A stretch of DNA of 64,000 bases from Lanius collurio (lineage: Eukaryota; Chordata; Aves; Passeriformes; Laniidae): contig JACBWW010000015.1 in NCBI GenBank assembly GCA_020086605.1, forward strand, positions 6,841,513-6,905,512, in the 5' to 3' direction. Below are positions 12,242 to 28,020 of this stretch, one piece after another (positions within the stretch are counted from its first letter, which is position 1; every line of letters starts with the position of its first letter). The translations under genes and the position numbers were made by a program. Under the pieces are notes generated by a model, which ran no database searches, was not told the origin of the DNA, and saw only the letters and a list, made by a program, of their open reading frames with translations.

Positions 12242-15200
12242 CACGCCACAAGCAGCTACTGCTGAACAGGCCTTAAATTGTCTCCAAAATGTGAAGACAG
12301 GAGTCCAGTATTGCAATCATGGCTGATATGAAAAGTCCTTATGTATCAATAGGATCACTTACAGAGATAAAAGAACGGCACTGAGCCCAAAGGAGAAGAA
12401 TTAATCTCTGTTTAATGGCTTCTGTATAGAAATGTCAAGTACAAAGCTATGTTTGTAGAAGTATTTTTTTTATGAAATGTCCTACTCAGATACTTCCACA
12501 ATCAGACTTGAACTATTATAGCATAATATTATGTGAGTAATTATAGTGGAAGGCTGTAAAGTGCTTACGATCAAAACCTTAAAAGGACAAAGACTCTCAA
12601 CACATTAGAAAAGCTGGAAGGGTAAGGTTGCTAAACTTAAAAATACTTGTGAAGACCTTCCACATGAGAAATACTGAACAGACTCATTCATTATACCTGG
12701 AAGAACAATACTGGAAGGAAAAGACAGCTGATCGAAAAATGGCCCAACTGGTCAAAGCTTGCTGTGATGAGACAGAAAGATAATTTGATTTAGTTAGTGT
12801 GAAACCCACCCCATAAATCCCCAAAAACTTGATTTGCTTAAAAAGACAGACTGAGAAAAAGGCAGGCAAATGCTTAATGTGAAAAGATATCTCACAAACA
12901 AAAGAGTACACTAAAAGAAGTGTAGCAGTAGTTCAAACTATAGCCAGCAAAGATTTTTATAACTGCTTGCAATTAACATGCAGAGGAAGCAAAGATAATC
13001 TCATCTATGAATTTTCAAGGTAAGAGAAAAATGAATGAACTTCAAAGGAATGTGAAGCTACTTATATCGAAAACAAATGTGGTATATTGCAAACAAGCAA
13101 ACTGCATAGCAGGGTTTAGAATAATTACACTGCAAGAGTGATATATAGAGGATTTGTGAAAAGGGAAGAGGAGTTTTGATAGCCTGCAGAAAGAAAATGA
13201 GGGAAATGAAAATGGGAAAGCACTTGTGCTAGACAACGTGCACAGCAGGTACTCTGATAGGAACCACCTGTCCGAAGCAGCTGAAATTTGGCCATTACAA
13301 TGGTACCCAGGGAATGGCACATATTGCACTCTGCACCTCTCTGTGTAATCCAGACTGATTAAAGGCTCTGTGCTGAACTACTGAACAGAGACAGACAAAT
13401 GCTGGAGAGAGGAGTCCATCTCGTGCAGTATCCACCAGACAAACTGACCCTCAGTGCCAAACCACTGGCACGTTATACAAAAACCAAGGCCAATGTCAGC
13501 CCACAACAGGAATCAGGACTAGGTCCTACTGACCTCGTGGAGTCAGGGATGTAATGGAAAAGGAGGAAAGGGGCCATGTTGCTGCTGGCACAGTGGCAGC
13601 CCCAGAAATGACTGATGGTGACCGACTAAATGCAGCTTTGAGCTAGGCTTCTGCGTTTTTTATAATGAATTTTTATAATGAATTTCAGTGTCTTGCTAAG
13701 CAAGAAGTGTCTCTTCACCTAGTGCCACATGAAGGCACCTCAGGAGAGGGAATAAAGTCAGTTACCTTGTTTCACTGGTGACTGCTCCAGGTCCTCTCTG
13801 CAGTGACTCCTGATACTGCATCAAAGCTTCTTAAAGCAAGTAGCAGAAGCTGACACTATTCCTAGAGAAAAGTTCTGACAAAACTAAAAATTAAAATTTA
13901 TGTATGTGTAATGTAAGTGACAGACTTGGCCACTCAGAGGAAGTGAATGCAGAAGTAAACTAAACTGAAATTAAGATGAGTAGAACTGATGGCAAGAAAA
14001 TGATGTAAGTTAAGAAACTAAATGATAAAAATAAAAACTTAGAGGCTGCTCCAGCTAAAGACAGTTTCTATACTATGCATAGGAAAAGATATCAAGGTAG
14101 CTGAAATGAATATTGATAAGTGCTCCTAAATTCCTCAAGAAGTAAAAAAAAAAAGTGGACTCTTTTATACACTTAATTCTCTAATTAAATATAATTAAAA
14201 TATATTTTTAAATATGCCAACTCTTTTATATTTAATATTTCTGTGAGGCATTGTTTTATCTTTTATCCATTCTAACAACATGTCTCATTTCTATGTTTAT
14301 AAAATCATCAACAGTCAGGAAGTAAAACCTGTCTCTGTGACATTAGCCTACGGCAGTTACTCTTCCTTTTTTAACTGAAATGTCCCTTTTTCTGAACAAC
14401 TACTAGTTCAAATGATCATTGCGCTGCAACATGTAGCAGCCAAGTTGTATTATTTAAAATGAACTCCAAAGTCTCTCTATAATCATATTCAATTTTTAAA
14501 CTAGACTTCTGTGTGGGAAATATTAAGATAAAACTCCATTCTTTGAATGGTGAGCCAGAAAGCTGTGGAGACTCAGCTACAAAGAAACCTCTAAAAGTGC
14601 TTGACTTTCAGTTTATAGAAGTTTCCACTGTAATTTCATCACACATGCTTATTTTTCTTACCACATTGCTAAACTTCATTAAAAAATTGTATTGTAAAAA
14701 AGCAATGAGCCCTTATGGAGGTGATGCAGCCCTTTTGGCCTTTTCTCTTGTCTTTAGAAAATTAATGAAGCTGTAAAAGAGGTGAGTTGGGTAGAGATGG
14801 AAGACTGAAGAAAAGGCTTCCCCTTCTTACAATTACCTCTCATAATCCAAATGAAATCTATCTGAGGAGATCCACAGCACTCAAACTAAACAGATGGGTC
14901 AGCAAAAAACGAGCATCCGGAAGCAAAAAGTAAATGAAAGCTTCTGGAAATGTCCTGCAGGCAAAGGTGTTCAGAAGGATAAAACCGAGGAGCAAAAAAG
15001 CAGCTGGCAGTCATCCTAAAGAGACAAATCCAATACACAAGCAGTCACACACGACTGAGGCGTGCATGCTGCAAAAGCAAGAAAGCAGAGCTGAGAGCAG
15101 CACTTCAGCTGTGCCACACTCATGTCATGAGGAGGGATGGATCTTGGACATGTGGAGTTCAACAACAGCAAAAAATCCTTCAATCTATTAGTAGGATGTA

Positions 15201-18200
15201 AGAACTGCTGGAGAAAACAAAAACAACCTCTAAAAACAATTGGAAACAACCCTGTCAGTTTAGCACCTTTTCATATTGGTATATATTATCTGCATTCATA
15301 GTTGTCCCTTGAAAAGATAATATTTGAAAATTAAATGTAGAAAAAAAGATAGTTTGGAGGCAAAACACTATCAACTGTCCCTAAAACAGAAGCTTTAGGC
15401 TTCCTGGCTTTTGCTGAGCTTCAGTTTGAGTCTATGTTTCTATGAATAACAGTTCATTAAATCCCATCACTATCTTCAAGGAAGTTCTCTCTGAACATAT
15501 GGGGGCAGTATCTGAACAGAATTACTATCCAATGTTTTCTTCCCCTCTTTAGACAGAGAGATATAAACCAGAGAATTATTTTCCAGGGCTTACTTTGCTT
15601 TATTGATTTACTTAAGCCCAGCATCATAAGCAAAGTTTAAACTCAAGGAGAAATTTTCAATTTCATTAAAGATAATAAATGATTCCTTTTGAAACATAAC
15701 CACTGGCCTGATAATAGGTTCTTACTTCCAAAATAGTCCTTTAAGTCAGACTTTGTCCTCCCAAGGCAGATTCCTAGATGAATTATTACAAATCAAATCA
15801 GTTAGAAGTCTGCTGTCAAAAGTTACAGGTGATTTTGACTAAGTTATTTGGATTACTATAGCTCTATGTTTCCTAGACCTCTAAAACATTATGTAATTAT
15901 TGCAGATTAAAGTAGATTTAAAGACATCGGCCCACCCAAAATGGCTTTGTACATAAGGTGTAGAAGTGATGTCACCACATGTATGTTTGTAGCAGTTGGG
16001 AACTTTGAAAAAAGACCAAAAAGGCAGCTGAATTGCAGTCACCATCCCAAACTGCACACAAAAGAGAAGCCTTTGCTTGTTCTGGATCTCCTGCAGTATT
16101 TCAGGCACCGGCTTTGTTTGTGTAACACTGAATGATTCAGGTGGGCCAATGAGAAATGTTGAAGCACTGAAAGGAAACGGCACTTGGAGTTTCAGTGGGT
16201 TTTCCTTTTTGTCCCTGCCACTGTTTACATACCAGATCTGACTGAATAGTTAGTGAAGGTTATTTCCAGAACATTTCTGAGTTAAAAAGATTTTGAATAA
16301 GTGGAAGTATAGTCACAATGACCTTCTCCTGATTTTTTAGTGAAATCTATAAAAATACTGCTGCCTAGCATCCTGATGAAATTGGCTTTTCTTCAGGGTC
16401 TTACAAGCTGCCCCTGGTGACTGACTCGAGCAGACAGAGCTCTCACACTAGGCTAACTAGATGAGACACACAGTTAATGATGAGGCTGTGATCTGCCATG
16501 GAACTGAGGATGTGGATGAACATTGTTCCTTTGATCAGTTCTTCCACAGCACTGCCAGCAACTGCTCCCACTCTACCCTTATGCACACACACGGCTTCAA
16601 ACGCAAGCAGGAAGTGGGGACAAAAGGTAATTTTAATATTTCATTTATGCCTGTCTTTGGTGATTAATGCAGAAGCCTGAAGTGATTCCACACTGACAGG
16701 GAGGGAGACTGGAGCTACTGTAGCTGTGCCATTGCTACAAAAAGCAGGTCATCCATTTGCCAGTGGTCAAAGATTTCATGAACATTGTCATTAAGTTTTA
16801 AGAAGGCAAAAAAAATATGCCTGAAGAGGCTAATATTCAGCCAAAGGTACTCTGGGATCCTGGAAATGTTCTCTTAGATGCATCATTGACATTTATTAAA
16901 GCTCTATAATTTGCTGTGTTACTCTATTATGGAGGGTAATGGGGAAGCAGGCATTAGATTTCTCCCAGTCTGCACCAGAAGCACAAGAATATTTTCTTTT
17001 AAAAACTGTGAAGCAGTGAAAGCAGTTTTTCAAATATAGAACTGACAGACAAAACACTGTAAAGTACTTCTCAATGGAGGATGAAGGAGCTGAAAACTGA
17101 TGAGGCCAAGCACTTGTTTGTCCCATGATAGCATCTGCTTTTAATTTAATGTAGTAAAGATGAACAGGCTGTGGAAAACCAGAGAAATGAACCTTCCTGG
17201 TTTATCAATTGCAGTGAAATTAAGCTATGTACATGAACTTTGCACCTGACTTTAAAGGCAAATGCAGATAATCAGTTTGTTCTGCAGTTCTGCTAATTTA
17301 TACAGGCCATAGGGGAAACTGCTGAGCAAACCATACTGATCTCAGAGTTGGGAATGAGAATCCCTACACAGTGCAAGTGCTCACACACAGAAAAATACCT
17401 CCACCAGTGAGACAGCCAACCTCCTTCACACAAGGAGCTGGACACTAAAATTCTCTACTAGCTGGAAGGTAAAGGACACATTTCTGAGAAGAGCAAGCAG
17501 AAAGGGACCTCTGGGAATAATTCAAAACCAGGATAATGGCAGATGATTTGGGATCAGGCTGGACTTCAGCCCTGCACATATTTACATCACCTCTGTTTAT
17601 GCTGCAATAATCTACCCTTGGTCTTTGAGACTATCATCTGTTATTTGGTGGCCAGGTTCACCATAATTTATGCTGATTGAATAAAATCTGTACACCTCCA
17701 AAGGATAGAAATCTTCCAATGACGTGTGTCTACAGTGTCACTATGACCTTCTTGCTTTTGGATCTCTTGATCTGAGTCCCCTGAATATTTGGCTTCAACC
17801 CTGTCCTATAGCTCATTCCCCAACTCCCCACCTAGGAAATTTTGCCAAGTTTCCTGAAATACTGTGAGGGGATGCTTCTCTCTGCAGCTAGTGTGAACTG
17901 GGGAGCATGAATCTCACCAGCAGGTTTCACTCTTGCCACTTATTTTTGTAAATAAAAATAATTCCTCGCTACCAGCTAAGCAGAATTGAGAACTATGGTG
18001 CCATAAAGACCAAGATAATAAATCTGAATATTTTGCTAGAGAATACATTTTCAAACCACTCATCTCCAGCTAGCAGAAGAGAGCCCATAGAAAGTGTAAG
18101 GAAGAGTAATTAGGTCAGTCTGATATTTGTTGTCCTATGTTTGTGAAAATATTTTCCTAAAAACTTCAGTTATACAACAACACAACCAAACTTAATACAC

Positions 18201-21077
18201 ACAGTAAATTGTTGGCTGTCATTACCAGCAAGAAGACAAAAGAGTTATGGTTGTGAAGCAGCTGCTGTAGCATTCAGCCATGTTCTGCTGGCAAGAAAAA
18301 AAAAACTAGTGAAAGATTTAAAGGAAGAATGTTATGCATGAACCCTCTTAGACATGCAGTAAATTGCAAAACACAAATAAGTACATTATGAAACAGAACT
18401 GCAGATTGCAAAGATTGAAATTATTAGCGTTTACAGAATTGCTTTTAAAGCTTTCATTCTGACCCTATACACAGGATGCTATCATTCGGCATGCTATGCT
18501 TATAAATGAAGAGAAAATGAAACAGAACACTACAAATATTTTCTCCTCATAACTATACTTTAAAAGCAGAACCATGCTTCCACTGTAATTACACAGGATG
18601 TTATTCCATTAACAATTCATATTAGGAGCAAGTGGGAAAGCAAACAAGACAAAGGGAAAAAATTTGCTTTCATGTATTGCTTAAAGAACTCCATAACTTA
18701 CTTTGTTTTCTAGTGATGAGGCTTAATTGCTCCACAGAGGCAGAAATGTGATATGGTCACAACTAAACTGTGTTTTGGGCTTAGGTGAAGTGGATTCCTG
18801 ACAACATCTTTCAATCACTTGCAGGCACAACTATTTCTGGCGGCCCAAATCTGCTCTACCTAGAAGGTAGTTCTTGACAAAGAATAATAGCAAGAAAGAA
18901 AGACCAAGTACATTTTCTCAGAAAAAGAATGAGCTTCACAGAGGTCAGCATTTTGTCTTCATCGCTTCTCTTTCCAGAGCAGGGAGAACAGTTTCAAGCA
19001 AATCTGACACAGCATGCTCTGCATTAGCAGTTTTCTTCCTCCATACATCACCCTGTCGGTACCAATACCCTTTAGATACCTTGCCATTAATCCAGGAGTG
19101 GTTTATACACCTGTGTATCCCAAGGAGAAAACTCAACATACTCCAACTCCCCATGCAGAAGCAACACACAAAGCAACCTTCCCCTTCCTGCATCACAGGG
19201 GAGGGATTCACTTAGAGATTTGATTTCACTTCCTGGGGGGTTTTAAGTCAGAGAGCAATGGATGCAAGAGATGCACCACCTGCTTGGGGTTCTTAATTTG
19301 TAAAGACACACTCTGTCTGCTGTAGGACACAGACTCTCATAACAGACAGGTGCCATCTGAAGTGATGACTAAGAAAAAATTAGGAGACTGAAAAAAGCCT
19401 TCCTATTTTTCTTTCAGCAAACTGAACAACTCTGAAAGCACATGGTACAAGTGAGCACAAGATCCATGCATGCATTCCTGGTAGTTCTTCAAGACCATCA
19501 CATTATTTGCTGTGCACTAATAATAAAGATGGGTGCCAGGCAAAACTCCAAATGAATAATGTCATTCTCCACAAACTCCCATTGCCATGAGCAATGGTGT
19601 CCACATGATGAACACTGTGCAACCAAGCCAATATTCCTTCACCTCTCTGTGGAATAATGAAGTTCACTGTCAAGATCCAATCAGAGCATGTGTGTATGTA
19701 TTTCATTATCAAGACAAAAGCCAACAGCCAACTATACAGCAAGAAATATGTATCATATTCTTGAGAAATAATGTATGTAATAAAAAGCTCCTGTTTCTGA
19801 GAAAGGAATATGATCAAGAACATTTTTTTCCTGGCATGAAAGATTTTGAGTTCTCTTTTCCAGCTACAGTTCTATTGATGAAGCAGAGCTAATTTGTACT
19901 CCAGGTGGACACTAATGTAAGATCTTCTAAATATATTTTCTAACAAGAATTGAGCATACCATCTAATTCAGTAAGTAGTAAAACATAGAAATAATCCATT
20001 TTCAGGAGGTTCATGGCTTGTCTGCTGTAAATAATCCTTTGAAATATCAATTCTTGCAAAAAAGATGTTTGCTTAGAAACTGATACATGAGGAGGGCTTT
20101 CCTCAGTCACTAAACCACTCTAGCTGGGCCTCTATACTGACCTCTAATACTGAATAAAATATTTTCAGGGCTACTATGGAGGAAGCTACATTTAAAAAAA
20201 TCCTTTGAAATATGATTTCACGCATGCCCCAAATGTTAACTTTGAATATATTGTTTGCATTTTTCTTTGAATTGCTTTACAGTATTATAAATCTTAAACC
20301 AAAACTTTTTCGAGTTAAACATTTTCTGTTATTGAAAGCCTTACAAACTTTATCACAAAAGGTTTAATTATTATGCTATGTTTCCCTCTTAGGAAAAAAA
20401 CACGTAAATGAAGTACATCAGTGAATTAACAACACTCCTCCCTCCATCTCAGTTACTAAATTAAGTCCCTTGAATGAGTTGGAGAGTTCAACAAACCACT
20501 AAGCATTTTTCTTTGTCTGTGGAAAAGACATTTTCATAGCAAAAATATTAATTGTATGCAAATAAACTGCCACTGAAGTTCCATACAATCCTCTGTAAAG
20601 TATTAAGGGCTGATGAACTTCAGCCAAAGTTTTCTCCTTGACCATGTCACAGACTGCCTTTGCCTGATGCAAACTTCAGTAAATGAAGAGGGGACAATGC
20701 TACAACTGTGAAAACCTGCCCCAGTCTCCATGGGAACAACTCAACACTATCCTCTTCAATGACTTTTTCCCTATCAGAAAGATACAATGTCCTCTCAGTC
20801 CTCTCTGTTCTGAAGTTCGTCTGGAGCCTCCAAACAACTATTCCATGGTTCCCAGATATGGTGGTCAAATCTGGGCACGGCAATAAACCCATGGCAGATA
20901 CACAGACTGGAATATCTACCTGCAACTTGTATGGATGTTAACACATCACACAATGAAAATGGAACTTTATTTAACAAATAACACTTTCATCCTTTCCTGT
21001 CACAGTGCTGACTAACTAGTTATTTGCATTTATGCATTAATTTCTCCTCAGCTGTGGCACTCTTTGCTTTTCAGTAC

Positions 21078-21180
21078 TGAATCATCAAGGTTGGAAGAGC
21101 CCCTTCAAGATCTAATTTAATCATCAACCCCATGCCACTATAACCACCCCTGATTTAGGTGGTTTAAACACAGATTAAGT
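21078..21180 (-). mobile_element. CR1 3'-end fragment
   Basis: The plus strand reads tgaatcatcaaggttggaag, then agccccttcaagatct and a caaccccatgccactataac segment. This is the usual appearance of the 3' end of a CR1 LINE lying on the minus strand in bird genomes. Roughly 100 bp are recognisable, with many substitutions, so it is an old fragment. Confidence 0.7.
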
Positions 21181-24100
21181 ATTCTACAGCATCTACCATC
21201 ATCCTTTTTTTCCCCCTTCTTCCCTCATCCAGAGTGAGTCAAAAAACTTGTCTCTTGCCTGTCCCAAAACTTCATAGCAAGCATACATAACCTTGCAAAC
21301 CCCACAAATCCTCCTCCTCATGCTAGATCAGATTTACCAATCACTGGGGTAATCCCTGCATCTGCTGTACCCGGTAGAGTGCTCCTGAGAGCGTTCTGAA
21401 TGTCAGGCTGCTTCTGAGACCCAGAAGAATATGCCCACCTTTTCCACTCATGCTGTACCCAGTAGTGACATTGGCACCTGCAATGATGCCCCAGATCTGC
21501 AGGCTTCTGGGTGCTTGAAATCAGAGTCACACAATCTCTCCAGTTCTGGAAGAATCTGGGGATGCCACAGACAGCACAAACTTCGTCTCAAGCAAGTTTT
21601 TTCTGGGCTCACCTCTCCTGCTTGTTGTTGTTATCATCAGAGTGTGTTAGCCCTACCTTCAGGGCAGGAAAATGTGTCTGCAAGGTGCACTTAGACTGAT
21701 GACACTCAGTATTTCATTTGGAGAACACCAGCTGGAGTGTCCCTGGAGCCAACTCTGACATCACTCCTGCAGGTAACAAATACGGACGGATGGCTAATTT
21801 GACTTTAAGCCTGTCCTCCAGGATTTTTTACTCAGGAATCAAGCTTACTTCTGTCAGTGATAAAACATAAGAACTCTAACAAAACGTTTGACTTTATGCC
21901 AGCGTTTCTGATTCTTCTCATTTACTTGCAATAACACTGACATTTACATTCAGAAATCTCAAATTCACAACACTTTCCTTGTTGAAATCAGCTTATTTCT
22001 TAGGTTTATAAAATATTTGCATGCACTTTTCTCTGAGCATCTTTGCCACACAAAATTATTTTGTTAATAATATTTTGAAATTTATCTTCATGGATCAGAA
22101 GTTCCATATTTGAGCTGTATTTGTTGTGACCAGTCAACCGAGTCACCTGGTATGATCCTGCTCTTTTTCCTTGCTTCAGTGTAAATATCCTGCTGCCATT
22201 TGCTTTCCTATAAGACCCATACACAGAAAGCTAAAATATATTTTCCATGTGTTTTTTAGATAATAAAACTCCATCTCCATCAGCTAAAGAGCAAGGGAAA
22301 GGGATTCTAGTTGACATTAAATATTGGTGAAGTTTATTTTTGTGTTATTTCTTTAAATTTATATACATGACAACTATTTGTCCAAAAATATTTTAGGAAA
22401 TGCTTGATTTTTTTTTTAAATTATTTCTGCCAAAGAGATATTAACTAGTTAATTTAAATTAATTAAATTATAAAGAAAGCTAACAGCTGGAGAAAATGGG
22501 GGAAGAAGGCCTAAGATATGGTAGCAAAATTTGGCCTCAATGGTGTCCTCTGTGGGTAATTCTGTGTGAAGGCTTCCTGGTAAGTCACTTGTTCTGTGCT
22601 TCATCTATTAAATGCAGTATTAATATCTTTCTACTTCAGTAGGATGCTTTTATAACACTCAAACTTGGGATACAAATAAAGGCTTTTATGAAAGACCCTC
22701 TTCAAAAACTCCTTGTGAAAGGTCAAAGAAAGAAGTAATTTCTTTTAATTAAGCGCACATGAAATTAACAAAATAATTTTCTCACTTCATTTCTTAACAT
22801 TTTGTTTCAATCCCAAGAAGTGTGTACATTGTTTTTTCAGAGACTTTCAAGGGTTCATTTTAGCCAGCAGCCATCTCACACAAACCTCTGCCTTCCAAAG
22901 GAAAAACTAACGTGAGTTCACTTGGTGCTGACCAAGGACCAGCAGGAAAGCCCATTTCCTCCACATAGCCCAGCCATGGCAAAGACAGAGCTGGTAACTT
23001 TTGCCCTAGATTAGACAGTCCCAATCATTGTCAAGAAAGACAGTGCTCTTCAAACTGAACCAGCCTATTTTTATTGAAAGGAAACCAGCTGGGAATAATT
23101 TGAGTTACCATGAGAAAAACATTAAAGCACCTAATCAAGAGCTTACCAAGATCCCAATCCTGAAATATAATTCCTTTTTTAGAAAAACTTAGCTCCAGCA
23201 ATAAAAGTAGATCAAACCCTAGTCAAATATTATCATTATTATCTTAGTAAGAACCACATTAATTTAAATTTCCAAAAATGGTAAGGCATGGAAAAAGAAC
23301 AACCAAAGTATTTAATATGTGGAAAAAGGGACGGTCCTCCTGTTTCTCTTAAAAAATGAGGTAGATGTAGGAGAGGTCATATATCAGCATTAGTTTGTGT
23401 CTGTCTGTTTTTACATGTCTTAAAAGGTTTAACTTTTGCCCTGTTTCCTAACACAGGAGTTTTGTATTTGGAATTAAATTGACTGAGACTAGGATATCTT
23501 TTCCAGAGTTTTCCAGCCCTGGCTTGCAGGTTCCTGTGAACTATAGTTGGTGTTTTAAACTGCTATTCAAGTACTCACAAAACAATGAATACATAATTGG
23601 GACATTTCTTTTTTCCCATTTTTACCCATTTCTTAGCTAATTATGCTTCAGAGACACTCTCAGAGAAGCACCAGCAATGCTGATTAACTCAGAAATAAGG
23701 AATATCAATGTGCACAAAGGAAAGCTGTCATGAAAATCCCCAAGGTTTTGTTTCAGCTAACAAATCTGACAGCACGTCAGTGACCAGCCCTGCCTCTGGC
23801 TCTGGGACGAGCCTCTACTGCTCCAGCTATTGCTTTTGTCTACAGATTTTCTGTGTCCCAACAAGAGACTCTCCAAAGCACTGCATTCTTCAGATTGAAT
23901 CCTAACTTTGAAAATGGATTGAGGACACCTAAGTTTACTTTTCCCATTGCTATTACATGTCTGGAAGGATGTGCATAGTGTTAACACCACTGTTATAGAG
24001 ACAATACCCAGAGAGAGACAAAAAGGCTCAGAATTGTCCAACACAAATACTAACAGACTCTGACTTATGGCTAACACCAAGCTTATTTACACAAACAGCA

Positions 24101-27100
24101 AATACACAAGACATCAGAAATTTCAAGGTGCATTTTGAATATCAAAATGCTAGTCATCCCTGTAGCACTTCCAACTTGTTAAATTTGCTTACAAAAACCT
24201 AGCTCACCAGTAGCATATGCTCATCTGTGGGCTTCAGAAATTTCAGAATAACTGGCTGCTGTAGTTCTTCCCTTAAAGATGTAGGGTTTTTTCATGCTAT
24301 TACGCACACAAATCACAACATGAAAATTAAATCCCTCAAAGAAAATGAGTGCATTTGCATCAGCTTTTTATTAAAACGGGATCTCTCTTAAGGTAAGGTG
24401 ATGACACCAAGGAGTTCAAAATAGCTTTTAACTAAGATTCACATGGAACTGCCTCTACCCCAGGTAAACTGCAGTTTAAATGTAGATAAATTAAGTGCTA
24501 TTCATATTGGGACAAAGCAAATAACTCACAACACTCCTCTTCCCAAAATACAGGACCTATCCAAAATACTTCTGACCTCTGCCTCCAGCTGTACAATAAT
24601 TCTTCCTACTGCTATGCTACTACTATCAATGATGTTGTTGCAAATAAAAGGAAACCAAAAAGCTATGTTAATTTCAGGCTTCATTAGAAATGGAAGGGAA
24701 AAAAAAAGACAATGCCTACTGAATAAAAATGGACTCAAGTATTGGAAAAGCAACATCAGAGTTCTCAGGGAATCTTTCAAGTACATCTCACTGCTCTTCT
24801 ATACAGCTTGTGTCCATTACCTAATCAGAGCCATGACTGGATCAATTGAACACTTGCAAGAATAGCTGCCCCAAGTCTCTGAGATATGCAAGGTCAGATT
24901 GTTCAGGGATGGAAGAAACAAGCAACAGATAAGCTTTGGAAAGGGCAAACACAACTTTAGTAAAGCTCTCAGATACAGCTCAACTGCTGAGGACTGCATG
25001 CTGCATGATGCTGCATACAAATCTGGCCTACATTTTTCAAAATGGAGATGTGAAAATAAACTTAGAGCTGTGTCAGAACAACCAGAGGAATACAGAGCTT
25101 GTATTTTATGAAAAGAAGCTGCAGAAGGCCAATGAAGTGAAGATTGAAACAGAATGTCAGTTCTCTTTAGCAATAGACCAGGAATTATCTGACATGTCAA
25201 GTATTTTTAAACAGCCTCGCTGTTTAGGTATGTTCCATTAATTTCCAGAAATCCCAGCATTTTCAGAGATCTGAGACATCATCTCTGCTGGTATAAAGTT
25301 GCAGGAAGCCCTCTAGTCCTGCTGGTTTTCCCTCTTTATGGGTCGAACTCCATAAACTCTGCTCTCAGGGTATTTTTGATTTCCTATTACGTCCAGAATG
25401 TCACAACAGGCAGAAACTCACAAATTCATTTGAGTTTCATAATTAAATTTTTTATTTTAGTAAAGTGAAAGCATTCAAAAATCAGTTGTCTTGAGAACTA
25501 CAGATGTTGTCTCACTAGGTAATTAAGGTTTCTGCTGGTGCCTATTGTTTACAGATACAAAGCAAAGTATCTTTCAATTTTCTTTCAGTTATCTTCCACA
25601 TTTTTGGAAAATTTCTGGTCCAGCTGGGTAATAGCTACTTTTCATTCAGGGCATGCTCCTATTTTGTGTTATTGTTGTAACAATTTGAAGAAATTGCCCA
25701 GAGGAAGAAAAATTCAAAAGAAACCTACATCATTTAGCATCTGAATTCTAGCACTGCTTAACACAAACTTCTACAGAAAAAAATACTTAATTCTAAGTGG
25801 CTCCTATGACTTTTTTGTAGATTCACCTGATGCAGTATCTGGATCTAAACTGATCTCTGTAAAACTAAAGGGGTGTGTGTGAGAGTTACTATTTTTCAGC
25901 CCAAGCAGCAGATTTCTAGTTTCACCATGCACTGCACTGTATTTATTGTTTCTATGACTACTTACTAGGCAGATTGTGTACTTACGGTTCCTCACAATAG
26001 TTAAGATTTCATTAATGTGTTTTCAATAGGAAGCTTTCTGAAGCCAGAAACTTGCTAATTAAATGGAAATTAAGTAGAAATGCCAGTCAAAAGATTTTTA
26101 AGGTGGCAGTAGACAGGACAAGACATCAACTTTCACAGGTCAATGTCCCATCCTAAAGAATGAGAAAGCAAAATCTTTGGAGAAAACTACGGTATGAAAG
26201 AACACCTTGTGCTCTAATTTTCTGTCTACTTAATGCTCTCACCTTCTTTCTCTGGAAATGAGGATGAAGTTGTAGTATCTCAAAGACAAGAGAAGCATGG
26301 CAGAATCCATCTGAGGGTGTGAGGAGACATTATCCTGACTTGTGAGGAAAAGCAGTAGGGTCAGCTGGGATTTGGAAATATTTTGCAACCATAGCCAAAG
26401 GCTACAGGCAAAATAAATTCCAAGATTGCATTTGTCCTTTTCACAGCTGTTATAGCACTGGAGAGTCATTGTTACCTATGATCATCAGCTTCTACAAATA
26501 GCTTTTCTCTTCCTTTATAACTATGAATGGATGACACTATTCTGAAAGAAAGTCTCATTAGCAGTCCACCTCAACTTGGAACTTTTTGTTACCACATTTC
26601 AGCCTGTTCTTTTTGCTAACTTCTAAACTGATATTGGGGATTTTTTTTTTCCTTTGCCTTTTTTTTCCTCCTGAATGCAGCAACAATACTGATAATCACC
26701 TGGTGGATCATCTGAGTGCTTCTCTACAAGACATTTTCCTGTTCATATTTTTAAAAAATTATTTCTCTACTGATATTATTCTTGTTATGCTATTAATATT
26801 GAGTTACACAGGAATAACTTTCTATAGGTGAACTGTACAGGTGGGTGTTGGAAGTACTCATGCATTCTCACTGAAAGACAAACAGTTATTTTTTCCTGAT
26901 TTAAAATTTTTTTCATATTTTTATTATTAAGGCCTAAGCTAATATGCATAGATTAACGACTTTAAAGTCAGTGGCTTCATTATATAGGTGGCCAAACAAC
27001 TTCAAACAAACCTCACCTGAAAATTGTGGCTATAAATGAATAAGAAAAGCTTTTACAGGCAAAAACACTACTTGGATTTCATTTACATTAATATTTTAAA

Positions 27101-27984
27101 GGGACTTTGTCCTATCAGCCAGTAGGTGGAGATGTAAGTCCAATAAAAGCAGAAAACAGCTATTTAGCAGTCCTTGATACAATTGAAGGTTTGTATAATA
27201 CAATTTAACTGACGTTAGATTTCTTAATAAGTATTAGATGAGACAGATGAAATGTCTGCAGTTAAAGCCCATCTATCAGCTCTCCTCTTACAGCCTGTGG
27301 CCAGCTGTGCCTGCAGACCTTAGGAAACTTTCATATCCAACAGGCTATTAATGAAAGTAATAAGGCAAAAAGCAAAATACGTGATGAAAAAACATCATTT
27401 CTAATACACAAATATGTAAATTCAAGTATTTTTAAAAAGCTTGATCAGTATCCTGATATACCACATTAAAAAAAAACATGTCAGTATAAAAAAATACAGT
27501 CCCAGGCATTCCAATACTCACATTTTGATAAGTTCTGAGTCCTTTTATGCCTACAGAAATTATGAGCATGTTATTACCTTCCAGTACATATGGAAAAAAC
27601 CAAATGTTTTTAAAGTATTACCACTTCCATTAAGACAGTCACAATACTCTGTCTTGGCATTAAAAATTTATTAATCTATTAAATTACCATTATAGGAACT
27701 CATACTGGAAATTGGTTGCACTAGCAATAATACCTTGTGATTTACCAAAAACACAATCATGTCTCTTAACATCACTCTGCTACAGAATAGTAATATCCCT
27801 ATATGTAGCAGAAATGGAAATGCAAGCAAATACAGTAGGATAAGTGTAAAAATTAAGGCAATTAAGTTTATATTCAACATTTATGATAAATTTGTTGGAT
27901 TGGTTATGCTATTTGGTTTAAGGTCGAATGAAAACACCCTTGAAATAACAGGGCCCATATGATTAAGCTGCATTGACTAATTTT

Positions 27985-27988
<4 letters not shown>

Positions 27989-28018
<30 letters not shown>
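27989..28018. repeat. (AT)15 microsatellite
   Basis: A perfect run of fifteen AT dinucleotides, 30 bp. Likely variable in length between individuals. Confidence 0.95.

Positions 28019-28020
<2 letters not shown>

Noticed and set aside
24443..24865. 140-codon open frame on the plus strand, the longest in the window
   Set aside because: No domain or composition of a real protein, no splice or promoter context; a frame of this length is expected by chance in 64 kb of six-frame sequence.
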